Assembly (NCBI GenBank): GCA_029932915.1
Contig: JAOZPE010000021.1
Coordinates: 1-39,697 of the forward strand
Reading direction: 5' to 3'
Source: Candidatus Krumholzibacteriia bacterium
GTDB taxonomy: Bacteria; Krumholzibacteriota; Krumholzibacteriia; JAJRXK01
Length of the DNA stretch: 39,697 nucleotides
The notes below the pieces were generated by a model that saw nothing but the letters and a program-made list of their open reading frames with translations, was not told where the DNA came from and did not search any database. Shown piece by piece: positions 1-8,452 of the stretch (position 1 is the stretch's first letter; every line of letters begins with the position of its first letter). A program made the position numbers and the translations under genes.

Positions 1-8
1 GGGACTTC

Positions 9-1457
9 CTAGTAGTACTTCACCTTCATTTCCACCGGGAAGAAGATGCCAGAGCCGCGGAACGCGGTTCCCGCCATGTAGGCTTCGCGGGTGACCCCCA
101 TGATCGTGCTCTGGGCGATCACCACGTCCTGATAGTTCTCGATGTTCAGGACCCCGAGCATCGCCCCCCAGTACTCGCCGTTGTAGCCGATCTCGCCCTC
201 CCAGCTCTCGGTCCACTTCACGTGACCGTCGCAGTGGACCTTGCCGTAGCGGTAGCTGACCTTCGTTCCCTGGGGCGCTCCGGTGAAGACGTGGATCTGT
301 GCGTATCCGGAGAAGGCCTCTTCCATCTCGGTGTCCGAACACTCGGGAGGATCCACCAGGCGGAGCGCCGGATCTCCCTGGTACCGGACGCTGACCCAGA
401 ATCCGCCCCGGTCGTACCAATATTGCTTGGGGAAGCTCTCATCGCTCAACCAGAGCGCCGGAGTGATCGAGATCTCCCGGTCGACGTCGAGCATCTTCTT
501 CATGAGGTTCTGGTTCCACGCGGCGTTCCAGTTGGTGTAGACCGACCAGTTGAAGCCCATGTAACCGGCCGCGTGGGCCTTCTCGGTGATGACCGTGGGC
601 CACGAGCCGAGGAAGCTGAAACAGAAGCCGCCGTAGAAGAGGGTGCCCAGGTTCGAGAAGCTGTTGTGGGCGGCGATGAAGGCGGGGCTGACGAAGATCT
701 TCGCCGGGCCGCGCAGCTCCTTCACCAGGGGAAGGTCTCCGGAGTGGAATTCCCTCCAGTACTTCTCGTACAGCGATTCCATCCAGGTCTCTCCGGTCAT
801 CAGATAGACCTCTTCGATCGACCACGAGTGCGGCCAGGCCCATCCGTGCGAGTAGATGTGGACGATGCGGTTGCCGCTGAGGTGGGTGTAGGCGTCCAGC
901 CCTGCGTCCAGATCGAGGAGCGAGACCAGGGGTGCGAAATCCGCCGGGGTCAGCAGGTGATCGTAGTTGTCCATGATGGCTTCGGCGTACTCGCGGCGCT
1001 CGTAGTTGGACGGGTTGAGGAAGATGGCCTTCGATTCGGCCGCCTTCGCCGCTCTTCCCGACTCCATCTCGAAGGGGGCGGGGTTGGGAGGATCGACTCC
1101 TTCGGGCTCATCCTGGGGATCGACGAAGATACCGCCGCGGATGCCGTTCTTGTACTGGACGGCCACCCCCTGCTCGCCGCTGGCGGCCCAGTCCACGTTG
1201 GGGTCCTGCTCGAAGAGGGTCACCACGGAGTCCATGGCCGCCGTGGTGTCCATCGAGGCGTCGAGCAAGTCGGCCAGGATGTCTCCCAATGAATCCAGGG
1301 GAGCCACCACCTGATCACTGACTTCTTCGCCGGTCATCGGTGGTGTGGCGGGTTCGGTGCTTCCGTCCCCGCTGCTGGAACAGCCGGCGGCGGCGATGGC
1401 GAGCGAGAGCAGGAGAAGGAAGATGGACGAGAAATGCTTGCGAGGGCCTGAACCCAT
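9..1457 (-). CDS. Predicted surface lipoprotein with a caspase-like (His/Cys) peptidase domain
   Basis: 482 aa. The ATG at 1457 is chosen because an AAGGAGG ribosome site precedes it and it opens directly into a signal peptide; the frame stays open upstream but without a signal or ribosome site. A basic n-region, a Leu-rich core and a lipobox ending AAAGC (lipidated Cys26) mark a lipoprotein. Residues about 190-320 read like the core of a caspase/clostripain-type fold: a hydrophobic strand ending YSHG (His204), followed about 75 residues later by GGFC (Cys279), then an amphipathic segment and a GFNWSV strand. Such proteins cleave after specific residues or act as CHAT-like effectors; that function is inferred from the motif pair only. 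The C-terminal 120 residues are Trp- and Tyr-rich and may form a beta domain. It is the last gene before the window edge and appears monocistronic. Confidence 0.72.
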   Translation of the reverse strand: MGSGPRKHFSSIFLLLLSLAIAAAGCSSSGDGSTEPATPPMTGEEVSDQVVAPLDSLGDILADLLDASMDTTAAMDSVVTLFEQDPNVDWAASGEQGVAVQYKNGIRGGIFVDPQDEPEGVDPPNPAPFEMESGRAAKAAESKAIFLNPSNYERREYAEAIMDNYDHLLTPADFAPLVSLLDLDAGLDAYTHLSGNRIVHIYSHGWAWPHSWSIEEVYLMTGETWMESLYEKYWREFHSGDLPLVKELRGPAKIFVSPAFIAAHNSFSNLGTLFYGGFCFSFLGSWPTVITEKAHAAGYMGFNWSVYTNWNAAWNQNLMKKMLDVDREISITPALWLSDESFPKQYWYDRGGFWVSVRYQGDPALRLVDPPECSDTEMEEAFSGYAQIHVFTGAPQGTKVSYRYGKVHCDGHVKWTESWEGEIGYNGEYWGAMLGVLNIENYQDVVIAQSTIMGVTREAYMAGTAFRGSGIFFPVEMKVKYY

Positions 1458-1505
1458 GGGGAGCCTCCTTGGGGATCTCGGTCGGGGAACCGTACATGGC
1501 CCGCT

Positions 1506-1511
1506 CAGTGT
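1506..1511 (-). promoter_or_regulatory. Possible -10 element of the lipoprotein gene
   Basis: The minus strand carries TACACT about 50 nt before the lipoprotein start codon. The best -35 candidate (TTGGTC) is too far away (about 20 nt), so only the -10 match supports this. Confidence 0.3.
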
Positions 1512-1653
1512 AGCATGGTGCCCGATCGGGAGACCAACGAGATTGTGGGGATCCCGGCATGCCGCCGCGAGATGTGCGGCCGGCCGCCGATCACCACCGT
1601 TCACTCACCTGGTTTCATTCCACGCATTCCACGTCCACCGCTGTTTCCCCGAC

Positions 1654-2405
1654 CTACTCCCCGCGTTCGCCGGTCATCTCGAACTCCCACTCGCAGTCGT
1701 CCGTTTCGCAACCGCTGGTGTAGACGTTGTCGATGTGGTAGGTGGCGGTGAAGTGGTTCGAGTCGGAGAAGGTGATGACGAAACTCAGGGTCTGCGTGCC
1801 CCAGCAGTCGTTGGCGACGTCGATGGGAATGGTCTGCTGCATCGTTCCCTCGCCGCTCGATCCGTACCAGGGGCCGCTGATCCCCAGGAAGGTGATCGTC
1901 TGGCCGTCTTCGCTGATCGAGACCGACTGGGTTTCCAAGGGAGGCGTGGGACCGATGTTGCAGGTGTTCACGGTCAGGACGCTGCGGGTGGTGTAGCTCG
2001 TCGTGCTTCCCGGCTCGAGGACCTCGTTGCGGACCCGGCCGATGCCGAAGGTGGCCACGTCGACGAGTTCGTCTCCATCGAAGACGGCCGCCCTGGCCGA
2101 CCCGCCGTCACCTTTGGCAGCGCCGGAGACGATGTTCCCCGGCCCGAGCACCGTTCCGGTGACCACCTGGGCGTCGATGTCGGTCGAGGAGGAGGCCACT
2201 TCCTCGGCCGTACCGTTCTCCACCAGGTAGATCTTCATCTCCGTCGGTTCGACCCCGCTGGGAATGAGGGAAGGATCGTAGGCGATGGTGAGGGTCACCG
2301 CCTCGAGGAAACCGGCCGTGTCCATCTTGAGCGCGTACACCCGATCGGGGATCAGACCGGGGATCAGCGGATCGAGGGTGTCCGGCGTCCGGGACACGGG
2401 ACACC
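1654..2405 (-). pseudogene. 5'-truncated secreted/surface protein fragment
   Basis: The frame ends in TAG at 1654 and encodes about 223 residues from an internal ATG at 2325. Protein-like composition extends up to about 2405 (segment PDTLDPLIPGLIPDRVYALK). The readable part looks like a beta-rich extracellular domain: an N-terminal strand pair around AYDPSLIPSGVEPTEMKIY, many Thr, Ser and Asp residues, and three Cys near the C-terminus (CETDDC). There is no signal peptide, no ribosome site and no plausible start. Upstream of about 2405 the frame runs into the inverted-repeat region and the amino-acid composition becomes Arg/Pro-rich, as expected of noncoding high-GC DNA. The simplest reading is a gene whose 5' part was removed or replaced. 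It could instead be an intact short gene from 2325, but no ribosome site supports that. Confidence 0.5.
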
Positions 2406-2472
2406 GATGCAGGGGCCGCAATTCGGGTGTCTGCACTCGACCCCGCTCCGATTTCCTTGTCGGGAAAGGAGT

Positions 2473-2642
2473 TGCGCTGGATCCCGATCGTGCCCGCAAG
2501 TTGGCACCGTCTCTGCAGTGGGGTGAGGATGAACCCGGCGCGATCGGGGGCTGTCCTCGTTGCTCTTCCTTTATGGGAGGCGGGGAGGGCGACGGAGACA
2601 GCGGATCGCGCCGGGTTCGACCCTCCAGCGGGATCCACCGCA
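2473..2642. repeat. Nested imperfect inverted repeat (long-hairpin element)
   Basis: The outer arms 2473-2486 (TGCGCTGGATCCCG) and 2629-2642 match in 13 of 14 positions as reverse complements. The inner arms 2531-2545 and 2604-2618 (GAACCCGGCGCGATC and its complement) match perfectly over 15 bp, and pairing continues imperfectly inward (CTGTCCTCGTTGC against GCGACGGAGACAG). The loop is around TTTATGGGAGG. It could be a MITE-like relic or the folding domain of a transcript. No target-site duplication or transposase was identified. Confidence 0.6.
2501..2517 (+). promoter_or_regulatory. Sigma54-like -24/-12 promoter core
   Basis: TTGGCACCGTCTCTGCA has the GG and GC dinucleotides (2503-2504 and 2515-2516) exactly 12 bp apart. 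It differs from the consensus TTGGCACG-N4-TTGCA by C for G after CAC and by one T in the -12 box. Transcription would start near 2528, immediately before the perfect 15-bp hairpin arm at 2531. No protein-coding gene follows on the plus strand, so the match may be fortuitous. Confidence 0.35.
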
Positions 2643-2763
2643 GACAGGAGGACCTCAACCGGCCTTGGGGTCCTCGTTCCCTCGGTTCCAGCACCCATCG
2701 ATTCGGATGCAAGGGTCGGCCGCGTCCTGGCCCGATGAGTGGGTTGGGCGCCCGTCGAGCAGG

Positions 2764-4542
2764 CTAGGCCGGAACCCGGTAGCCGCCGTTGTCGATTGCC
2801 GAAGCCGCCACCACCCGTGCCGCGTCGACGATGTCGACCGGCGGCACCTTGGTGAAGCGCCGCAGACCGACGAGCATCATGTTCAACTCGTCACCGTCGG
2901 CGACGTGGGTGAGCGCGGCCCTTCCCGCTCGCCCGGCCCGCTCCACCGCGTCGTTCACGAGGACGGTGATCATCGCCTGCACCACGGGGATCTCCTTCCC
3001 CGAGGCGATCATCTTGCGGGCTCGTAGCACCGCACTCTCGAGCGCATAGGTCTCCATGATCATGTCCGCCGTGTGCACGAGCACTTCCTGCTCGTCCTGC
3101 AGATGGGCGCCGAGCTTCTGCGCCGCCACTCCGGCCACGAGCAGGACGGCCTTCTTCAGCTTGCCCACCTGTTCCATCTCCGCCTCGAAGGGCTCCTTCT
3201 CACCGCCCTCGTCCAGCGAGGGAATGGACAGCAGCTCGTCCTGGATGGCCTTGGCCGCGGCCAGAAGCGGCAGATCGCCCTTCATCGCCCGTTTGAGGAT
3301 CATGCCGGGAATGAGCATGCGATTGATCTCGTTGGTGCCCTCGAAGATGCGATTGATCCTTGAGTCGCGGTAGTAGCGCGAGGCCGGGTAGTCCTCGACG
3401 TAACCGTAACCGCCATAGAGCTGCACCATCTCGTCGACCACGTGGTCGAGCACTTCCGACGCGAAGACCTTGATGATGCTGCACTCGATGGCGAAGTCGT
3501 CGATGGCCTTGATCACGTTGCGGTCGAAGTCCTCGGAATCGTGATCGAGCCGGGCGATGGCCTCGTCGAAGAGTCCGGCGGTGCGGTAGACCGCGCTCTC
3601 GGCGGCGTAGATCCGTGAGGCCATATAGCCCAGCTTGTACCGGCTCAGAGGGAAGTCACTGAGGGCCTTGCCGAATTGCTGGCGCTGGGTGGTGTAGCCG
3701 ATGGTCTCCTTCAGGGCCTCCTTGGAAGCACCCACCACGCTCGCTCCCAGCTTGAAACGGCCGACGTCGAGGATGTTGAAGGCGATGACGTGGCCGCGGC
3801 CCACCTCGCCCAGCAGGTTCTCCTTGGGAATGCGGGCGTCCTGCATGATCACGCTGACCGTGCTGCTTCCGTTGATCCCCATCTTGTGTTCTTCCTCGCC
3901 CACGCTCACTCCCGGTGTATCCATGGGGACGATGAAGGCGGAGAACTTCTCGCCGTCCACCTTGGCGAAGAGGATGGTGATGTCCGAGAAACCACCGTTG
4001 GTGGTGAAGGTCTTCTCCCCGTTGAGCACCCACTCGTCGCCGTCGAGGACGGCGGTTGCCTTGGCGGCCAGGGCGTCGCTGCCGCTGCCGGCCTCGGTCA
4101 GGGCATAGGCGCTGATCACTTCACCGGTGGCCAGCTTGGGCAGCCACTTCTGCTTCTGCTCGGGCGTGCCGAAGTACACGATGGGCAGGGTCCCGATGCC
4201 GGTCTGTGCCCCGTGGGCCACGGGGAAACTGCTGCCGGCCCCGATCGATTCCGCCACCACCATGCTCTGCACCTTCGGCGCGCCCAGGCCGCCGTAGTTC
4301 TCCGGAACGTCGACCGACAGGAGACCGATCTCGCCCGCCTTCTCCAGCAGTGAGCGCATGAGTCCCGGCTCGTGGGCATTGAGGCGGTCCAGGACCGGCA
4401 ACACTTCCTGGGCGACGAAGTCGCGGCAGGTCTGCGCCAGCAACTGGGTTTCCTGCGAGAAGTCCTCGGGCGTGGTGATCTCTTCGAAGGGCGTCTCCTC
4501 GATGAGGAAACCACCACCGCGTCGCTGGGTCTTGTCGCTCAT
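2764..4542 (-). CDS. fadE: Acyl-CoA dehydrogenase, long FadE type
   Basis: 592 aa FAD-dependent enzyme that introduces the trans-2 double bond into acyl-CoA, the first step of beta-oxidation. The ATG at 4542 is preceded by CAGGAG and gives [10 protein letters not shown]. After the [17 protein letters not shown] leader comes the helical N-domain, then the flavin and substrate region ([16 protein letters not shown]), the central beta-domain, and the C-domain with [18 protein letters not shown] and IFEGTNEI. Glu401 in that last motif is at the family's usual catalytic-base position. The extra C-terminal 170 residues are typical of the 590-residue Bacillus FadE (YusJ) type, as opposed to 380-residue dehydrogenases. 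It is the last gene of fadN-fadA-fadE, starting 23 bp after the fadA stop. A flavoprotein-ETF partner is not in the window. Confidence 0.93.
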   Translation of the reverse strand: MSDKTQRRGGGFLIEETPFEEITTPEDFSQETQLLAQTCRDFVAQEVLPVLDRLNAHEPGLMRSLLEKAGEIGLLSVDVPENYGGLGAPKVQSMVVAESIGAGSSFPVAHGAQTGIGTLPIVYFGTPEQKQKWLPKLATGEVISAYALTEAGSGSDALAAKATAVLDGDEWVLNGEKTFTTNGGFSDITILFAKVDGEKFSAFIVPMDTPGVSVGEEEHKMGINGSSTVSVIMQDARIPKENLLGEVGRGHVIAFNILDVGRFKLGASVVGASKEALKETIGYTTQRQQFGKALSDFPLSRYKLGYMASRIYAAESAVYRTAGLFDEAIARLDHDSEDFDRNVIKAIDDFAIECSIIKVFASEVLDHVVDEMVQLYGGYGYVEDYPASRYYRDSRINRIFEGTNEINRMLIPGMILKRAMKGDLPLLAAAKAIQDELLSIPSLDEGGEKEPFEAEMEQVGKLKKAVLLVAGVAAQKLGAHLQDEQEVLVHTADMIMETYALESAVLRARKMIASGKEIPVVQAMITVLVNDAVERAGRAGRAALTHVADGDELNMMLVGLRRFTKVPPVDIVDAARVVAASAIDNGGYRVPA

Positions 4543-4565
4543 GGCAACTCTCCTGTCCGTAGGGT

Positions 4566-5708
4566 TCAAGGTGTCTCGAAGAGGGCGGCGGCGCCCATGC
4601 CGCCTCCGATGCACAGGGTGGCCATCCCCTTCTTCTCCTTCTCCCGCTTCATGGCGTGCAGCAGGGTGCCGACGATGCGAGCCCCGCTCATGCCCAGGGG
4701 ATGCCCCATCGCGATGGCTCCGCCCTGGGGATTGGTGAGGGCGCGGTCCAGGCCCAGTTCGCCGATCACCGCCAGCGACTGCGCGCTGAAGGCTTCGTTC
4801 AGTTCGATGCGCTCGATCTCATCGAGCTTCCAGCCGCTGTGGTCGAGCACCTTGGGGACGGCGGCCACCGGGCCGATGCCCATCACTTCGGGATCGACGC
4901 CGGCCACAGCGTAATCGACCAGACGGCCCAGGGGATCTCGCCCCAGCTCCTTCGCCACCGCTTCACTGACGACCAGGGCCGCTGCCGCTCCGTCGGTGAG
5001 AGGACTGCTGTTGCCCGCGGTGATCGTTCCATCCTGCCGGAAGGAGGGTTTGAGCTTGCCCAAGGCCTCCATGTTGGTGTCCGCGCGCGGGCATTCGTCT
5101 CCCTCGAGGACGACCTCGCCGTCAGCCTCGTAGGGAACGCGCTCGTCGTTCCACAGGCCCTTCGCCTCGGCCTCCAGCGCGCGCCGGTGGCTCTCCATGG
5201 CGAAGGCGTCCTGGTCCTCGCGGCTGATGTGGTAGCGGTCGACCAGGTTCTCGGCTGTCAATCCCATGCCCAGGTAGTAGCCCGGCCGGTGCTCGGCCAG
5301 CCAGGGGTTCGGGGTGAACTTCAAGCCGCCGATGGGGACGCGGCTCATGCTCTCCACGCCGAAGACCACCACCGCGTCGGCCATCTTCGAGTGGATCTTG
5401 GCCGCCGCCAGGGCGATGGCCTCCAGGCTCGAGGCGCAGAAACGATTGATGGTCATTCCCGGGACGCTGTCGGGCAGGTCGGCGCGCTGGGCCACCAGCC
5501 GGCCGAGGTTCATCCCCTGCTCGGCCTCGGGCATGGCCGTCGCGCCGATGACGTCGTCGATGCGTTCGGGGGCGAGTCCCCCGTTGCGCTCCAGAAGGGC
5601 GCGGACGGCGTGCGCCGCCAGGTCGTCCGGGCGTACCCCGGCCAGTCTGCCCTTGTGGGCCCGGCCCATCGGCGACCGCACCACGTCGAGGATATAGGCG
5701 TCCATCAT
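4566..5708 (-). CDS. fadA: Acetyl-CoA acyltransferase (beta-ketothiolase)
   Basis: 380 aa thiolase performing the CoA-dependent cleavage of 3-ketoacyl-CoA that ends each beta-oxidation turn. The catalytic residues are readable: nucleophile Cys91 in [10 protein letters not shown], His336 in [10 protein letters not shown] and Cys366 in [22 protein letters not shown] and ELNEAFSAQ complete the family signature, and the length matches the thiolase I/II family. Two adjacent ATG codons (5706-5708 and 5703-5705) follow CAGGAGG; the second has the better spacing (6 nt rather than 3), so the protein may be one residue shorter. It lies 14 bp downstream of fadN and 23 bp upstream of fadE. Confidence 0.95.
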   Translation of the reverse strand: MMDAYILDVVRSPMGRAHKGRLAGVRPDDLAAHAVRALLERNGGLAPERIDDVIGATAMPEAEQGMNLGRLVAQRADLPDSVPGMTINRFCASSLEAIALAAAKIHSKMADAVVVFGVESMSRVPIGGLKFTPNPWLAEHRPGYYLGMGLTAENLVDRYHISREDQDAFAMESHRRALEAEAKGLWNDERVPYEADGEVVLEGDECPRADTNMEALGKLKPSFRQDGTITAGNSSPLTDGAAAALVVSEAVAKELGRDPLGRLVDYAVAGVDPEVMGIGPVAAVPKVLDHSGWKLDEIERIELNEAFSAQSLAVIGELGLDRALTNPQGGAIAMGHPLGMSGARIVGTLLHAMKREKEKKGMATLCIGGGMGAAALFETP

Positions 5709-5722
5709 CGTCCTCCTGAGAT

Positions 5723-8152
5723 CTAGTTCCGCAGGGGCTTGCCCTTCTTGAGCATGTACTGGATACGCTCGAGCGTCTTGCGTTCACCGCACAACGAGAG
5801 GAAGGCCTCGCGCTCGAGGTCGAGCAGGTGCTGCTCGCTCACTTTCGAGCCGGCCTTGGCGTCTCCGCCGGTGAGGATGCGGGCCAGCTTACGCCCGATG
5901 AGACGGTCGTGTTCGCTGATGTAGTGACCCTCGATCATGTTGTAGAGGCCGATCTCCAGCAGGGCGCGGCCGTCCTCGCCGGATACGGGGATGTCCTCGC
6001 GCCAGGTGGGGGCGATGTATCCCGCCTCGGCCATGGCGATGACCTCGGCCTTCGCTCCGGCGATGACCCGATCGGGGTTCATGGCCAGGCTGTCACTCTC
6101 GCGGAGGAAGCCCAGCTTGCGGGCCTCCATCGCGCTGGTGGCCACCTTGGCCATGCCGATGGTCTCGAAGGCCAGACGGGCCGCCTCCAGTGGATCGGCC
6201 TTGGGGCCGAGGCGCTCGAGCATGCGCAGGTAGAATTCCTTGGTGCCGCCTCCGGCGGGGATGAGTCCCACTCCGCCCTCGACGAGGCCGATGTAGAGCT
6301 CGGCCGAGGCGTGCACCCGGTCACCATGCAGGGTGTACTCGCAGCCACCACCCAGGGTCAGGGCGAAGGGCGCCACCACCACCGGCCGCGAGCATCGACG
6401 CAGGCTGGTGGTGGCGCGCTGGAACTGCCGCACGATGAGATCGATCTCCTCGTACTCCTGCTCCGCCGCGGCCATGAGCAGCAGGGCCAGGTTGGCCCCG
6501 ACGGAGAAGTTCGCACCCTGGTTGCCCACGACCAGGCCGAGGAAATCCTTCTCCGCCCGCTCGACGGCCTGGGCGGTCATCGAGAGGATCTCCGCTCCGA
6601 TGGCGTTCATCTTCGAATGGAACTCCAGACCGAGGACGCCGTCGCCCAGATCCCACAGGGTCGCTCCGCTGTTGCTGGCGACCTGACGCAGACCGGTGGT
6701 GGGAAGGTGCAGGTCGATGACCCCGGGAAGCTCGGGCAGGGGGATGGTGCCGTCGCCACGAAGGGAGGCCACCCGGTGGGCGCCCTGCTCATCGGTGGTG
6801 TAGAAGGCGGTCGCACCGCTCTCGATGTACTTCTGCACCCATTCGGGTGCGGGCCGGCCGTCCTCGGCCATCCGCTGGGCCACATCGCCCAAACCCATCG
6901 CGTCCCACACTTCGAAGGGTCCCAGTTCCCAGCCGAAGCCCCAGCGCATGGCCCGGTCGATCGAGGGCAGATCGTCGGCGATCTCTGCTGCGACCTCGGC
7001 CGAGTAGCGAAGGGTGTCGCGCAGGACGGCCCAGCAGAAGTCGGCGCCCTTGCCCCTGGACTTGAACAGTCCGCGCAGCCGTTTCTTCAGATCGTCGGTG
7101 GCCTTGAGCGCATCGATCTCCGGGAAGTGCGCCTTCTGCCGGTCGCGGTACTCGAAGCTCTCCAGGTCGAGGACCTGGATCACCCGCTTGCCCTCGACGC
7201 GCAACTTCCGGAAGAAACCCTTGCCCGTCTTGTCGCCGAGCAGGCCCTCCTTCACCATGCGCTGCATCGGCTCGATGGGCTCGAAGGCATCCAGCTCGGG
7301 ATCGTCCGGCGCGCCCATCTTCACGTTCTCGGCCACGTGCAGCAGCACGTCGAGGCCCACCAGATCGCTGGTGCGGAAGGTCGCGCTCTTGGCCCGCCCG
7401 AGGAAGGGTCCGGTCAGGGCGTCGACCGCGTCGACACCGAGCTCGTGTTCCTGCATGAGCTGGGCGGTCCGCAGCATGCCGTAGCAGCCGATGCGGTTGG
7501 CCACGAAGTTCGGGCGGTCGTGGGCGACGACCACGCCCTTGCCCAGGCGCTCGTCGGCGAAGCGGCGCAGGGTTTCGAGCACCTCCGGATCGGTGCGGGG
7601 GCCGGGGATGATCTCCAGCAGGTGCATGTAGCGCGGTGGATTGAAGAAGTGCGTGCCCAGGAAGCGGCGCTGGAAACCCTCGCCGTGCCCCTCGCTGAGC
7701 GAGGCGATGGGGATGCCGCTGGTGTTGGTGGAGATGATGGGCCCTTCGCCGGCGGCCTCTTCCACCCGGCTCAGAAGGGACTGCTTGATGTCGAGCCGTT
7801 CGACGATGACCTCGATCACCCAGTCGAAGTCGGCGAGACGATGCAGATCGTCGTCGAAGTTGCCCGGGGTGATGCGCGAAGCGAGGGAGGGAAGGTACAG
7901 GGGGGCCGGACGGTGCTTGGCCAGGGCGGCGATGGCGTCACGGGCCAGGCGGTTGCGTACCTGTGGATCGTCCAGGCTCAGGCCCTTCTCCTTTTCTGTG
8001 TCGTTGAGTTCGCGTGGCGGCAGGTCGAGGAGCAGGACTTCGAGGCCGACGTTGGCCAGGTGGGCGGCGATCGCGGCTCCCATGGTACCCGCTCCCAGGA
8101 CGGCCACCCGGCGGAGAAGGCGGTTCTTCGACGACGGTGCTTGCTGGTTCAC
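5723..8152 (-). CDS. fadN: 3-hydroxyacyl-CoA dehydrogenase / enoyl-CoA hydratase, FadN type
   Basis: 809 aa bifunctional beta-oxidation enzyme with the order dehydrogenase then crotonase, the reverse of E. coli FadB. The NAD-binding Rossmann motif GAGTMG is at residues 20-25, and THFFNP marks the dehydrogenase active region. A second HAD C-terminal domain follows (about 300-460), and the crotonase domain occupies about 480-740, with LGGGCEYTLHGD and VEGGVGLIPAGGG carrying the two expected acidic residues. Size and order match Bacillus FadN (YusL, 789 aa). Translation begins at GTG (8150-8152) after GGGAGTGAATC, a modest ribosome site. It is the first gene of fadN-fadA-fadE, so it sets operon transcription; its promoter must lie in 8153-8452. 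Confidence 0.94.
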   Translation of the reverse strand: MNQQAPSSKNRLLRRVAVLGAGTMGAAIAAHLANVGLEVLLLDLPPRELNDTEKEKGLSLDDPQVRNRLARDAIAALAKHRPAPLYLPSLASRITPGNFDDDLHRLADFDWVIEVIVERLDIKQSLLSRVEEAAGEGPIISTNTSGIPIASLSEGHGEGFQRRFLGTHFFNPPRYMHLLEIIPGPRTDPEVLETLRRFADERLGKGVVVAHDRPNFVANRIGCYGMLRTAQLMQEHELGVDAVDALTGPFLGRAKSATFRTSDLVGLDVLLHVAENVKMGAPDDPELDAFEPIEPMQRMVKEGLLGDKTGKGFFRKLRVEGKRVIQVLDLESFEYRDRQKAHFPEIDALKATDDLKKRLRGLFKSRGKGADFCWAVLRDTLRYSAEVAAEIADDLPSIDRAMRWGFGWELGPFEVWDAMGLGDVAQRMAEDGRPAPEWVQKYIESGATAFYTTDEQGAHRVASLRGDGTIPLPELPGVIDLHLPTTGLRQVASNSGATLWDLGDGVLGLEFHSKMNAIGAEILSMTAQAVERAEKDFLGLVVGNQGANFSVGANLALLLMAAAEQEYEEIDLIVRQFQRATTSLRRCSRPVVVAPFALTLGGGCEYTLHGDRVHASAELYIGLVEGGVGLIPAGGGTKEFYLRMLERLGPKADPLEAARLAFETIGMAKVATSAMEARKLGFLRESDSLAMNPDRVIAGAKAEVIAMAEAGYIAPTWREDIPVSGEDGRALLEIGLYNMIEGHYISEHDRLIGRKLARILTGGDAKAGSKVSEQHLLDLEREAFLSLCGERKTLERIQYMLKKGKPLRN

Positions 8153-8452
8153 GATTCACTCCCGGGAAAGGCGGCGGTGTGCCCCGCGTGGTGGACCGGG
8201 ACGGGGCGCAGGCGTCCATTCCATTTCGTTCTGACACGGTTGATGGGTGTTGTCCATGCAGAGATGGGGCCAGGATAGCCCCGGTCGGGACAGAATTTGC
8301 CGATGCGGGTGAAGGGTGGACATGGCTGGAGAGGATGCAGGTGGTGGGGAACGCACTTCGCCGGCCGGCCTGTGGGCGGTCAGCTCAGCGGTGTCCCGCC
8401 TGGGCGAGCCGAAGCGATAGGCGCGGCCCGCGGCGCGTGATAGTCTGCCCCC
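8153..8452. other. Divergent intergenic region between fadN and the glycosyltransferase gene
   Basis: The 300-bp region has no coding frame. On the plus side a -10-like TAGTCT sits just before the glycosyltransferase start. On the minus side TATCCT (around 8272-8277) is the best -10 candidate for fadN, but no matching -35 was found. No clear FadR/TetR-type palindrome is visible. Confidence 0.4.
8441..8446 (+). promoter_or_regulatory. -10-like element giving a leaderless start
   Basis: TAGTCT ends exactly 6 nt before the ATG at 8453, and no Shine-Dalgarno sequence is present. Transcription would then begin at or next to the start codon. The same geometry occurs at 11070-11075 and 13880-13885. 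Confidence 0.45.

Larger units (their letters stand above)
2406..2763. other. Gene-free stretch with nested inverted repeats
   Basis: This 358-bp stretch contains no convincing coding frame. It holds a sigma54-like promoter core (2501-2517), the nested inverted repeat described separately, and a further perfect 7-bp hairpin, GAGGACC at 2648-2654 with GGTCCTC at 2669-2675. The GTGTCC/GGACAC half-sites at 2378-2383 and 2392-2397, and a GACACC/GGTGTC pair at 2400-2405 and 2426-2431, lie just upstream. No T-rich terminator was found before the fadE stop. Confidence 0.5.

Noticed and set aside
5828-8278. 816-codon open frame on the plus strand
   Set aside because: It is antisense to fadN, a well-supported gene; long antisense frames are expected in high-GC codon usage.
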